A stretch of 64,000 bases of DNA from Cephalotus follicularis (lineage: Eukaryota; Streptophyta; Magnoliopsida; Oxalidales; Cephalotaceae). The stretch lies in the NCBI GenBank assembly GCA_001972305.1, contig BDDD01000920.1:33316-97315 (forward strand). Reading direction: 5' to 3'. Below are positions 32,073 through 42,268 of this stretch, piece after piece (the stretch's first letter is position 1; every line of letters begins with the position of its first letter). The position numbers and the translations under genes were made by a program. A model generated the notes under the pieces. That model was not told where the DNA came from and searched no databases. It saw nothing but the letters and a program-made list of their open reading frames with translations.

Positions 32073-32510
32073 TTAAAATAGATACTTTAAGCTCTTGTGA
32101 TCGGTGTACACCTCGAACTTGGTACCATATAGGTAATGCCTCCATTTACACAGAGCAAACACTATCGTCGCTAACTCAAGATCATGAGTTGGATAGTTCT
32201 CTTCATGGGGCTTTAGCTTTCTTGAGGCGTAAGCGATCACCATTCCATTCTGCATGAGGACACGCCCTAATCCACTGCCTGATGCGTCATTATATGAAAC
32301 AAAACCTTCGTTGCCCTCTGGTAAGGCAAGGATTGGCGCAGCAGTCAGACGATGCTTTAATTCTTGAAAACGCTTCTCACAAGCATCATCCCAGACAAAG
32401 GCAACATTCTTCTGTGTCAATCTAGTCAGAGGTGTGGTTATCTTTGAAAATCCTTCAACAAAATGACGGTAGTATCCTGCCAAGCCGAGAAAGCTTCGGA
32501 CTTCCATCAC
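32073..32510 (-). CDS. RT connection and RNase H of CHR-E
   Basis: Open for 145 codons, in the frame of RT, after stops near 32567 and 32520 (GLSVDPTKIEAVKSLK lies between them). It carries [16 protein letters not shown], the RNase H box [17 protein letters not shown] (N for S before the aspartate), [21 protein letters not shown] and [11 protein letters not shown]. It ends with a TAA inside the [12 protein letters not shown] block; the following NAVADACSRR is read further in the same frame. Confidence 0.8.
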   Translation of the reverse strand: MMEVRSFLGLAGYYRHFVEGFSKITTPLTRLTQKNVAFVWDDACEKRFQELKHRLTAAPILALPEGNEGFVSYNDASGSGLGRVLMQNGMVIAYASRKLKPHEENYPTHDLELATIVFALCKWRHYLYGTKFEVYTDHKSLKYLF

Positions 32511-32567
32511 ATTCGTTGGTCATTTCAAGCTCTTCACTGCTTCAATCTTTGTAGGATCCACTGACAA

Positions 32568-33455
32568 TCATGCGCTGGATATAACATGACCAAGGAATGT
32601 TACCTCTGACAACCAGAATTCACACTTGCTAAACTTGAAATACAACTGATGGTCTCTGAGAGTCTGTAATGCCAAGTGCAGGTGTTCACCATTTTCTTCC
32701 ATGGACTTCGAGTATATCAAGATGTCATCAATGAACACCAATATAAACGGATCAAGATATGGACTGAATATCTTGTTCATCAAGGTCATAAATGCTACAG
32801 GGGCGTTGGTCACCCCGAAAGGAATTGTTACGAATTCGTAGTGTCCATATCGTGATCTGAAAGCAGTCTTGGGAATATCCTCCTCTCTAACTCTGAGCTG
32901 GTGATATCCTGATCTCATATCCAACTTAGAAAACACTGAAGATCCCTTCAGCTGATCAAACAGATCATCGATGGGTGGCAGTGGATACTTGTTCTTAACC
33001 ATCACTTTATTCAACTGTCGATAATCTATACATATTCTAAGGGATCCATCCTTCTTCTTAACGAACAAGACCGGTGCTCCCCAGAGGGATACACTGGGTC
33101 TGATGAAACCCTTATCCAGAAACTCCTGTAATTTCACTTTCAATTCCTTTAACTCAAGAGGGGCCACCTGGTAAGCAGTTGTCGATACTGGAGCTGCTCC
33201 TGGTAGGAGATCTATAGAAAACTCCTCATCTCTTTCAGGAGGTAAGGATGTCAGTTTTTCCGGAAATATATCCGGGTATTCGCAAACCACAGGAACATCC
33301 TCCACCTTTGATGTCCATTTACTGTCATCCGTAACATGCACCAGGTAAGTAGCACAACCTTGCGTCAAGAGTCTGTCAGCTTGCAAAGCAGATATCATGG
33401 AAACTGGCTGATGCTCTAACGTCCCGATAAACTGGAACGGAGACTGTGCTGGCAA
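32568..33455 (-). CDS. Reverse transcriptase of CHR-E
   Basis: Open for 295 codons, continuing the protease frame past a single TGA at 33480-33482. It contains [86 protein letters not shown] and the catalytic FIDDILIYS. All main RT motifs are present. The end lies in the thumb ([13 protein letters not shown]). Confidence 0.85.
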   Translation of the reverse strand: MPAQSPFQFIGTLEHQPVSMISALQADRLLTQGCATYLVHVTDDSKWTSKVEDVPVVCEYPDIFPEKLTSLPPERDEEFSIDLLPGAAPVSTTAYQVAPLELKELKVKLQEFLDKGFIRPSVSLWGAPVLFVKKKDGSLRICIDYRQLNKVMVKNKYPLPPIDDLFDQLKGSSVFSKLDMRSGYHQLRVREEDIPKTAFRSRYGHYEFVTIPFGVTNAPVAFMTLMNKIFSPYLDPFILVFIDDILIYSKSMEENGEHLHLALQTLRDHQLYFKFSKCEFWLSEVTFLGHVISSA

Positions 33456-33479
33456 ATGGAAGGTTACAACCTTCCTATT

Positions 33480-33980
33480 TCAATCCACATATGTATAATG
33501 TTCTGACATCCAATCCATACCGAGAATCATATCAAGTTCGCCCATCGACAACACTATAAGGGCTGCCGAAAGAACATGTCCACAAATCTCAATGGCACAA
33601 GATCTACACACCCACCGGGAGGTAACCGACTCTCCTACTGGTATGCTGACCTCTATCATAGAAGGTAAAGGTTCGGGCTCCACATTCATACGACTTATAA
33701 AATGAGAAGCAACATATGAATGGGAGGAACCTGAATCAATCAATGTCCGTGCCAAGTGCTGAGATACATAAACCATACCTCCAATCACTGAGGGTGATCC
33801 TGCTGCAGCTCGCTGATCCATCGCATAAACTCTTCCTTGTACTGTAGGCACAGGTCCCATCGGCTGTTTGCCACAGTCTCCTCGTGAAATGGTACTAGGG
33901 TGGCCTTGCTGGAACTTCCCTGTGATTGGTTTGAACGTTCTCCTGCTTCGTTTCCTGTGTTGGACTGGTTCTGAGGACAT
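33480..33980 (-). CDS. Protease of CHR-E
   Basis: Open for 166 codons. Residues 1-60 are the gag-protease linker with GRVYAMDQRAAAGSPSVIGG. The aspartic protease active loop reads LIDSGSSHSYVA (about 82-93). The second landmark MILGMDWMSEH lies near residue 152. The frame stops at TGA 33480-33482 right after YTYVD, then continues as RT. CHR-F carries a close relative of this stretch at 58222-58570. Confidence 0.8.
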   Translation of the reverse strand: MSSEPVQHRKRSRRTFKPITGKFQQGHPSTISRGDCGKQPMGPVPTVQGRVYAMDQRAAAGSPSVIGGMVYVSQHLARTLIDSGSSHSYVASHFISRMNVEPEPLPSMIEVSIPVGESVTSRWVCRSCAIEICGHVLSAALIVLSMGELDMILGMDWMSEHYTYVD

Positions 33981-34579
33981 GGAGCAGTGATGTGGTATGG
34001 AGCTCTACAACTCTACCACCGACCATCTTTCCACCAGCAATCATTCGGAACACGGTTAGAGCAACCACAATAGACACAAGGTTCAACAGACTCGTGTTCA
34101 CCATCGGTAGGTTTAGAAGAACCTACTTGCGAAGCTGTCCTCCGCTGACTCCTTCGTCGTGTATCACGACCGGGTCTTCTCTGCTGAGACCACGAGATTG
34201 CCTTCCCAACCTCGAAGGTCCTACTGGGATACCAACACTACGGGGAGATTCTTCCTGTTTCAGCCATAGAAATTCAGCTTCTCTCTTATCAATCTCTACT
34301 ATAAAAACATCCAAGAGTATGTGTCATCGGAAGACCTAATGATCTTCCACTAGTGTTCCGCTTCACCTTTTTAACATATACGTTGCATAACACATACATT
34401 TAACTTATCATCGCCAGTATTCTCCTCATGAATCCTCTGGGTTCCTGTCGTGTAGGACCAGCAGCTTCGGCTCCTTGAGTCGTATTTACGTTCTCTTGTC
34501 TTTCCTTATTTCCATGGGTACGTCTCATTGATGGCCCGGACCTCTCTCCTTGTACGTTCTTACTTCGTCGTCCTTCCAT
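33981..34579 (-). pseudogene. gag: Gag of CHR-E with an internal deletion
   Basis: The ATG at 34577-34579 opens MEGRRSKNVQGERSGPS and continues for about 59 codons to a stop near 34400 (RRILAMIS). Most of the capsid core is missing: the next recognisable gag is DKREAEFLWLKQ near 34290, then a basic linker (RQSRGLSRED) and a degraded cysteine patch, CVYCGCSNRVPNDCWW, with the knuckle histidine absent. The whole gag is about 600 bp, against about 1300 bp in CHR-F. Confidence 0.7.
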
Positions 34580-34669
34580 TCTGATTCATAAAAGAACGGG
34601 TCAATATCCACACATTTAACTTATTTCCACTTGCCAAGTTTCCTATCCCGGCATATCCAGAATAGTACT

Positions 34670-34681
34670 GCTCTGATACCA
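34670..34681 (-). other. Primer-binding site of CHR-E
   Basis: TGGTATCAGAGC on the element's strand, five bases past the LTR end, matching initiator tRNA-Met. Confidence 0.9.
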
Positions 34682-36867
34682 AAACTTGTCACGCCCCGAA
34701 TCGTGGGTTGGGCCCCACGACTCGACACGTGGCAATTCATACAATCATCATCATCATAAAAATTTTAAACTTAAATAAATCATCAATATAATCCTTTATT
34801 TAATGTGTGGATATACAGACCCAGTTTGATACATAAAAAAAATACACTGCTACAACCAGCAGATAAAATAAAAAAAATACATAATTTATTCTTCGAGAAT
34901 CCAACCATAAAGCGTACTGCCGAGGAGGAGGGACTTACTTTGCTCTTTATTCTTGACGTTGTTGCGATGTGCCACCACTACCTGTTCCTGTACCTCACCC
35001 ATTCAAAAGAATGGGTCAGCAACCCTGGGGGTTGTGTAGGTTACCCCATATACGGGCACAAACAGGAGGAACAAACAATACAAGCATAGGGGAAACAAAG
35101 ATAATAAATGCATATCATGAAAGCAGACCACAATACATAACATCATCATCCTTTGTCCTTGGACTACTCTACTCAAGTCATACATACCAATCAATAATAC
35201 AGAGGAGTCTGGTCCGATCATCCTATGGTCTGGTCAATATATAAGGTTCACCTTTAGGCTCTTTGCTCACCTTTAGCCCGCGAAATTCTTCTCCAGGTTC
35301 ACTTGCCGAGCGGAATTCGCCCTTTGCTCACCTTCTCTGGCGGTTCACCCTTTGGATCACCAGCTCTGGCGTAATTCACCTTTAGGTTCACCATTGGAGG
35401 ATTTGCCCGAGATCACCTGCCTCGCGGTATTCACCCCTTGGGTTCACCTGCTTGGCGGAATTCTCCCCTGTTGGGCTCACCTGCCTGGGTCCATCTATAT
35501 AATTCCTTTCCTTTTACATTCCATTTTCTAAATCTATTTCCTTCCTACCCTCTTTTCTTTCCTTTAACATTCACATTTCATTTCTTAAGCCTGACCAGGG
35601 CACAATAGTGGGCCTGATGCCTTCCCATGCATATGGCCCACCTTTGCATTACTTGCATGGCGCATGCAAAGCCAACATCACATAATCATCTGCCCGCGCC
35701 GCATACATATACTTAGGCAAATATCCTTTCCTTTCGTGGGCGCATGCACATACTATCATCTTCTACTCCTCGAGAACGCATGCATGCATGCACAATCAAG
35801 TGCTAAGGACGCATGCAAAGTGTGCACGTCCAGTGACGCATACAGAGGTACAAGCTTGGCTCATGGTTGTCTTCTCGGGAGGCATGGAAGATACCGTCAC
35901 ATGCTCAGGAGACATGGCCAGCTCAAAGGTGCATGCACGGGAGGCATAGCAGAGAATGACTCATGCTCAGGGGACATGGTCAGCTCGTGGCTGCTCTGTC
36001 CTGGTACACCCTCAAGATTATGGCAGAGGAGCGTTTTAGTTGGGCCTAGGTGGAGACCCTGCACTAGGGCACGGATAGGGAGTGCATCCTCAGCGCATGA
36101 AGGCCAGAATGCATCACTGGGAATCCTTGGCACCATGGCAAGGGATCCTCGGGCATGGGTGCTCTGCACCTCTGCACGTAGCTGCTCGGTAATATGATAT
36201 GCCAAGGCATGGCAGTGAAGCTCGGGCGTGAATGTGGAGCTCGGGCATGGCGGCAGCTCAAGCATGGAAACTCGGCACCTCAGCATCCCTGGCATTCACC
36301 TCGGTAGCCCTGGCATTCACCTCGGTAGCTCGGGCATTCGACCATGGCAGCCCGGGCATCACAGGTGCATCATCCGGGCACCTCTGGCGATCTCCTCAGT
36401 ACTTCTGGCACAATGGCAACTTGGCCTGGAAGCTCAATGCAGGTTCAACATAGCGCACATGGGTTGTATATGGCACACTGTGGACGTATGCTTGGCACCT
36501 ACTAGTGGTGGTGGAGGCTCAGTTGTCCACCGGCGAGGATCTCGGGCGCCTGGCCATGCTCGTACGCATGGCCAGGGAAGCTCCAAGCTTCATTATAGCA
36601 GCCCTGCCCTTAGCGTCGTTTTGCAAGGAGCAACATGTGCGTAGTCAGGATGCGTACTTGGAGAAGAAAGGATGTCCACGTGATTGGCACGTGTCGAGGC
36701 CTATGGCTTAGTTAGAACGCATACCCGGGCATACATATATAGGAATCTAACTTGCAATTGCTAATTTAATTAAATAATAATAGCACATGCATTCAAACAG
36801 ACAATGAAAAGAGCACACAGCAACCACACAGCAAAACACACATATGCTGGTAGGCACTCGGATATAG

Positions 36868-36872
36868 AGCAA
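36868..36872. repeat. Target duplication of the solo LTR, left copy
   Basis: agcaa, repeated at 38177-38181. The uninterrupted site is seen in the partner LTR at about 29850 (tagagcaacctacctgg). Confidence 0.9.
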
Positions 36873-38176
36873 TGTACAGCATAAAAATGTGTTGTTTTTA
36901 ATGAGTTATTTGTTATATTTTTATGCTTCGAATAGACTACTTTGGTTGTGTTATATTGATTTTCAGGTACAAGTGCAAAATGACCAAAGTGCAAGAATAC
37001 TACCCAAAAGTGTGCAAATTAGCGCATGAAAGAGTAAAGATTGAAGAATTGACAAAATCGGCAGAAACAGAGTGAAAAGCGTCGACGTTTATCATACGGA
37101 TCGATGTCTTTTCTGGGTTTACATCAAACACGTCGACGCCTTTCTTTGAGGATCGACGTCTTTTCTAAAAAAATGCAACTGACCTTCAAGACCTTTGAGA
37201 AAGACGTCGATGTCTTTCATCAAAGGGATCGACGTCTTTGTGCAAAATTGACCTGTAACTTTTGGACCAGAAGGGATCGACGTCTTTCCGCTTAGGGGTC
37301 GACGTCTTTCAAGCGCATCCCAGCAAAACGCGATTTTTACCAAAAGACATCGACATCTTTTGATAGGGATCGACGTCTTCTTCAGCAGCAAAAATAGAAA
37401 GTTAGATTTTTTGCCAGATTTTTGTAATTAGGATTGCTTTATTTCCGTTTTTGATCAGTTTTATAGTATAAAAGCAATGTAATTCCGGCAAGAGAGGAGG
37501 AGAGGCTGTAGAAACCCTATTTTTATTTTTAGTTTTATTTCACAATGTTTAGTAGCTAAACTTCTCAAGGTTTTGGGGAAGAACAAAGCCTATATTGTTA
37601 TTGTTTCAATTCCATCAATAAAAATCCTTGAATATTTGATTTGTTCTTCAATATTTCTGCCTTCGCACACACTTTGTCTGTCTGATTAAAATCCACAAAC
37701 ATCTTGTCGGTGAAGCTGAAAGTTGGTGAATAAATGGTGCTTAATTCAATCAACGGAGTCTACTCATACGATTTGCCAACAACGAACACACTTCGTATAG
37801 ACCTAGCATGTCTACTCATACGTCTTGCCGCCGTTGCCATACTTCGTATAGACCTAGCATGTCTACTCATACATCTTGTCATCACTGTCACACTCCGTAT
37901 CGACCGAGCTACTGCTGATTATCAAGGTATGATCGTTCAATTAAATGGAATTGTTCAATACAATCTACGGTGAGTTTCTATACCCTAAAACCGCTTTTTA
38001 ATTATATATTTTCTTAGCTTCTAATCATTAGTTTGATAGTTTATCTCAAAACTTGGTATACTTCGCCTAGGTTGGATAGATTACAACTAGTTTATCGTTT
38101 CCCTGTGTTTGACCCGTTACTGCATGATCCGTGCACTTGTGGCTATAAATTTTAAAACATTCTTTTTAAGTGAACA
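36873..38176 (+). repeat. Athila/Tat-type solo LTR in CHR-E
   Basis: 1304 bp from TGTACAGCATAAAA to AAGTGAACA, flanked by agcaa on both sides, with no internal region: the product of recombination between the two LTRs of an inserted element. It shows the full LTR of the ATH-1/ATH-2 group: terminal inverted stem (36878-36888 with 36917-36927), ten GTCGAC-like sites (37081-37374), TATA at about 37467, and the end also seen at 11731-11855. Confidence 0.9.
37079..37377 (+). promoter_or_regulatory. GTCGAC-centred palindrome array in the solo LTR
   Basis: Cores start at 37081, 37100, 37132, 37152, 37206, 37228, 37276, 37298, 37349 and 37369. They form five pairs with steps of 19, 20, 22, 22 and 20 bp. 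The common form is ATCGACGTCTTT or GTCGACGTCTTT. Confidence 0.6.
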
Positions 38177-38181
38177 AGCAA
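38177..38181. repeat. Target duplication of the solo LTR, right copy
   Basis: agcaa, matching 36868-36872. Confidence 0.9.
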
Positions 38182-38777
38182 CCTACCTGGGGTAAAGGTG
38201 GAAAACGGAGATCTCTTCCTCCTCCTTAATTCTGCACTTCCTTCCAACAGGGTCTGCTACACACCTTCAGCAATGCCAATTTCTCCTTCCTTGTACCATC
38301 CTTGCTCCGAGGGAAAGGGTATTTATACCATCAGAGTGCAAGGGACATAGGGGCTCCATGGACAGCTCCCACTTTGTCTTCTTCTTCCTACTCTCTCATT
38401 CTCCCGAATTCTATGAATCAAATGTGCAAGATACTTGGCTAAAGTGTATTTACCAGGTCCCTTTCCCTTTTTATACTCACCATGGAAGAGTCTAGAATTT
38501 CTTGGACCATTTCCAACGGTTACAGGGCCTGCCAAGGCTTAGGCCAGCCTCCACCACTTGGGCCAAAATTACACTTTCTACATTAAAGCCCAAAAATCCA
38601 ATTACTACATTAAATCCAGCCCAAGGAGAAAAACATATTCTCTTTAGCCCAAGTTCACAAATTATATTCCATCAAGGCCCAAATAAATACATCATAAAAT
38701 TCGGGCCCAACCCAAAAAGGCAGGAAAATAATTTCAAAGCCAAATAAAAATATTTAATAATATTTAGGGCTCTTACA

Positions 38778-39231
38778 TTTGATGTTCAGCCTTAACTTGC
38801 TGACATGTCAGACAAGAGGCAACATATTCAACTATTTCCCTTTTCATATCATTCTACCAATAGCTAAGCTTCAGGTCGCGATACATCTTGGTACTCCCCG
38901 GATGCACCGAGAATCTGGAGCGATGAGCTTGTGACAAAAGCTCATTCTTCAATTCTTTATCATTAGGAACAAAAATTCTATCCCGATATCTGATCAATTC
39001 GTCACCTTGCATAGAGATGTCATACTTCAATCCACCTTGATCATTCAGTGTAGTTTTAAGCAGAATTCCATCCGTACTTTGAGCTTCTCGGATTCTTTGC
39101 AATAACCTTGGACACACCTGAATGTGAGAAATTGTTAGGCATGCTAACTGGCGACTTAATTCGTCTGCCACAACATTAGCTTTGCCTGGATGGTACTGGA
39201 TTTCACAATTATAAACATTGAACAATTCCAT
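38778..39231 (-). pseudogene. Integrase N-terminus of CHR-H
   Basis: Starts inside RNase H ([16 protein letters not shown]), then the linker and the zinc region with [24 protein letters not shown] stop at about 38852 follows, and the second cysteine pair ([12 protein letters not shown] on the minus strand) is reached at 38778, where CHR-E begins. No catalytic core is left. Confidence 0.75.
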
Positions 39232-39240
39232 CCATATTCT

Positions 39241-39702
39241 CTATCTCATATTCAAATATTTCTGTGAAAATATGTACTTCAAGCTTTTGTGATCGGTATA
39301 CACCTCAAACTTCATACCATACAAATAGTGCCTCCATTTACATAGTGCAAAGACTACTGTTATGAACTCCAGATAATGGGTTGTGTAATTCTCTTCATGA
39401 CGCTTCAATTTTCTTGAGGCGTAAGCGATCACCTGTCCCTTTTGCATCAGGACACAACCCAAGCCACTGCCTAACGCATCACTGTATATCACAAAACCTT
39501 CACTACCTTTCGGTAAAGCTAGGATTGTTGCAGAAGTTAATCGATGCTTTAGCTCCTGAAAGCTCAATTCATAATGTTCATCCCATACAAATGCTAGATT
39601 CTTCTGCGTCAATTGAGTAATAGGTGTGGCTATGCGGGAGAATCCTTCAACGAAGCGACGGTAATATCCCGCCAAGCCTAAAAAGCTCTGGACCTCCGTC
39701 AC
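39241..39702 (-). CDS. RT connection and RNase H of CHR-H
   Basis: Open for 153 codons: [21 protein letters not shown], then RNase H with [17 protein letters not shown] (leucine for serine after DA), [20 protein letters not shown] and [11 protein letters not shown]. It ends at a stop just after LNMR. The same domain order is seen in CHR-F at 61190-61650. Confidence 0.8.
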   Translation of the reverse strand: MTEVQSFLGLAGYYRRFVEGFSRIATPITQLTQKNLAFVWDEHYELSFQELKHRLTSATILALPKGSEGFVIYSDALGSGLGCVLMQKGQVIAYASRKLKRHEENYTTHYLEFITVVFALCKWRHYLYGMKFEVYTDHKSLKYIFSQKYLNMR

Positions 39703-39717
39703 ATTCTTTGGTCCCTT

Positions 39718-40205
39718 CTAGTCCTTAACCGCTTCAATCTTTAAAGGATCTACTAATAATCCGGCATTGAAAATGATATGGCCAAGAAACGCTACCTCTG
39801 ACAACCAGAATTCACATTTGCTGAACTGGGCATATAACCGGTGATCTCTGAGAGTTTCCATTGTCTTAGAATACACCGGGATATCATTGATGAAGACCAC
39901 AATAAATCGATCAAGATATGGACTGGATATTCGATTCATTAAACTCATAAAAGCGGCAGGGGCATTAGTCACCCCGAATGGCATTACCACAAATTCATAA
40001 TGTCCATAACGTGACCTAAAAGCTGTCTTCAGAATGTTTTCCTTTCTGACCCTTAGCTGATGATATCCGGATCTCATATCTAGCTTAGAGAACACCGTTG
40101 ATCCCTTCAATTGATCAAACAACTCGTCAATATGCGGCAACGTATTTTGTTTTTAATAGTCACTTTATTAAGCTACTGATAATCGATGCACATTCGTAAC
40201 GATCC
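39718..40205 (-). pseudogene. RT of CHR-H with a changed catalytic box
   Basis: The main open part is 39718-40140 (140 codons): [28 protein letters not shown], then the catalytic box as FIND where FIDD is expected, so the first aspartate is asparagine and the enzyme should be dead. About eleven codons are missing after SKTME compared with CHR-F (the [10 protein letters not shown] block). Upstream, CIDYQ with a stop and LNKVTIKNK is read to about 40205 with a frame change near 40140. Confidence 0.75.
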
Positions 40206-40426
40206 ATCATTCAAGACTAGATTAATGGATTAAGGATTTCTTTAAGCTGTTTCTGTGTTGGAATCGACCACATGCGCTTATGGATCCCTTGGATCGAGTG
40301 TTAAATTGTCTGTTTTGGACTTGAGCTATTAATGAGATGACTAACAGGCATATGTTAATGTTTTACTAAGTCCTTGGACTGTGGACACATTTATTTAGAG
40401 CATTGGCGCTTTGTGTAAGAGATAAT

Positions 40427-40755
40427 GTGCCAAAGGTTACAGAGCAGACCTGCGCCAAAGGTTGCAGAGCAGACCTGTCCCAAGGCTGTAGAGTAGACCT
40501 ATGCCAAAGGCTGCAGAGCTGACCTGTGCCAAAGGTTGCAGAGCAGACCTGCACAGCAGACCTGTCCCAAACGCTGCAGAGCAGACCTATCCCAAGGTCT
40601 GTAGAGCAGACCTGTGCCAAAGGCTGTAGAGCATACTTGTCCCAAGGCTACAGAGCAGACCTGCGCCAAAGGCTATAGAGCAAACCTGCGCCAAAGGTTG
40701 TAGAACAGACCTGTCCCAAGGCTATAGAGCAGACCTATCCCAAAGGCTGAGGTAG
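40427..40755 (+). repeat. Minisatellite, about 25-bp unit, about 13 copies
   Basis: Consensus close to gcagacctgYSccaaaggYt with gYaga linking units. Unit length varies from 23 to 26, and copies alternate between ccaaagg and cccaagg forms. It lies inside L. Confidence 0.85.
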
Positions 40756-41134
40756 ACCTCGTACTAGAGGCAGACGCCAAATGTAGAGGTCAGAGCACAA
40801 TGCTTGTCGTCTGACATCAAGACTTAGGTAAGCTACTACTGTGTAGCCTAGGCAAACCTCCTCTGATATGCCTCTGACCAAAAAGGTTTTATGGTGAAAG
40901 GCCATAGGGTCCCAGACCTTTCTCGACACTATTGAGCCTTGACGAGATAACCACTCTCATCCTCTATGTCATGAAGGAATAGGGAGTTGGCCGTCTAGTA
41001 TGACTAATATATAGTCCTGGGAATCACTTTCATAGATGAACCTGCAAGGGTCAGCGATTATGACTGAACCAATGGGACACTGTCTTATAAGAGACTAATG
41101 TTCTTAGAGAAAAGACCTATCGGATCCCAATATT

Positions 41135-41316
41135 GAGATGATCCATAAGGGTCACAAATTGAGATGACCTATAAGGATCACCGACTGAGATGAGCCATAA
41201 GGATCACCGACCGAGATGAGCCACTAGGGTCACCGACCGAGATGAGCCATAAAGGTCACCAATTGAGATGAACCATAAGGGTCACTGATTGTGACTAAAC
41301 ACATAAGGTCACTGTC
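41135..41316 (+). repeat. 26-bp tandem repeat, 7 copies
   Basis: Units start at 41135, 41161, 41187, 41213, 41239, 41265 and 41291, each close to gagatgagccataaggatca plus ccgacc. Exact 26-bp steps. Confidence 0.9.
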
Positions 41317-42268
41317 TTATCAGAGTAGCATCATTGGAGGATATCTCGTAGGACCTCCTTTAGCGTGTGAACCTAAGGGTGAATTCCGCATTGTGAAGAC
41401 CGCGAGGACCTCGTATAACTTCAAATAGAATCCTGACTACCTATGCTCTGTCCTAAAGAGATTGGCATTAAGGGGAAGGATTGACCAGGCCAGTATTATC
41501 TCGACACCATCCTCTGCAGCACAAGCAGTGCGTAGACGATGGTAATGCTAAACTATAGCAGAGCAGTACACAGAAGCTATAGTGATGCTACCTTGAGCCG
41601 AGGAGGCTGAGGAGAGCTTATGTCTATTCTAAGATAGTTTTCAACGCTATGGAATGTCCTTGTGGTTTGCTACTTCGGCAGAGGAGGCTGAGGAGGACTT
41701 ATATGTACCCTGTAGTGATATGGATAATGACTTTTATGTTTTGGGCTATTGATAATTCTGGCATTCATGCATCTCTCATACCCTGAATATATTTTCTATA
41801 TATACACATATTGTTCTACCTACACAACCATGAGTTGGTGAACCATTCTTGAATGGGTCAGGTTCAGGTATAGCTGATGCACTGTAGTGAGTAGTTGGGC
41901 CAGATCTCGGAGTAAGGATTTTCTAGCAGAGCAGCATCTTCTACCTACCATATTGTATAAGAATGTTGTAAACAGTTCTATTTGATCTGCCAACTTGTGG
42001 AAGTGCATCTAATATGAGACATGAGATATTGATGTATATATTTGGGTCTATCCATGTGAGCTATTTGAATGATTATTCATTTCTGCATGCACGTCTCTGA
42101 TTAAAGTTTTACATTTATAGAATTTTTGGATTACGATATGATTGAAGTGTATGGATGGCATGCCATGTGTTGGGCCATGGGGCCCTCCTCATTGTTCGAG
42201 GCGTGAAAATTACGCCATGGATCTCATAGTGACATCCCTTCCTTAGACATGTTTGTAGTTATGTGAGA

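Larger units (their letters stand above)
28338..38777 (-). mobile_element. CHR-E: Tekay/Del-like chromovirus with a nested solo LTR
   Basis: Minus-strand element with a 3' LTR whose far end is cut (28338-30446), a polypurine tract, a gag-pol remnant (30490-34579), a primer-binding site (34670-34681) and a 5' LTR (34687-38777) that carries an Athila-type solo LTR. Removing that insertion and one target duplication leaves a 5' LTR of 2782 bp. The element was inserted in the integrase region of CHR-H, which resumes at 38778. The left end and the CHR-H part beyond it were lost in a deletion that fused to the ATH-1 LTR. Confidence 0.85.
34687..38777 (-). repeat. 5' LTR of CHR-E, carrying a solo LTR
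   Basis: Runs from TGTCACGCCCC to GGGCTCTTACA in plus-strand view. It contains a solo Athila-type LTR (36873-38176), a perfect hairpin ACCCATTC/GAATGGGT (34997-35016), G-boxes at 34726, 36677 and 36688, and a 21-bp duplication near 36289-36330 absent from the partner LTR. No gene is seen. Confidence 0.85.
38778..40205 (-). mobile_element. CHR-H: pol fragment of a CHR-E/F relative
   Basis: Minus-strand RT, RNase H and the start of integrase, in that order from right to left. The left edge is the CHR-E insertion (the first CHR-H bases tttga may be its target site); the rest of integrase is not in the window. The right edge at about 40205 is in the RT fingers, where unrelated LTR-like sequence begins. 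Confidence 0.75.
40206..42268 (+). repeat. L: LTR-like sequence with two minisatellites
   Basis: No gene is seen. The part around 41800-42215 resembles the LTRs of CHR-E and CHR-F: cctacacaacc, a stem ACCATTC/GAATGGGT (41842-41858), and near 42200 ttcgaggcgtga, which resembles the CHR-E LTR end ttcggggcgtgaca. On that basis it is a plus-oriented chromovirus LTR fragment. Its ends are not clear and no target duplication was found. Confidence 0.5.

Noticed and set aside
40366-40620. 84-codon antisense frame with repeated CS/DRS text
   Set aside because: Direct product of the minisatellite; no protein family.
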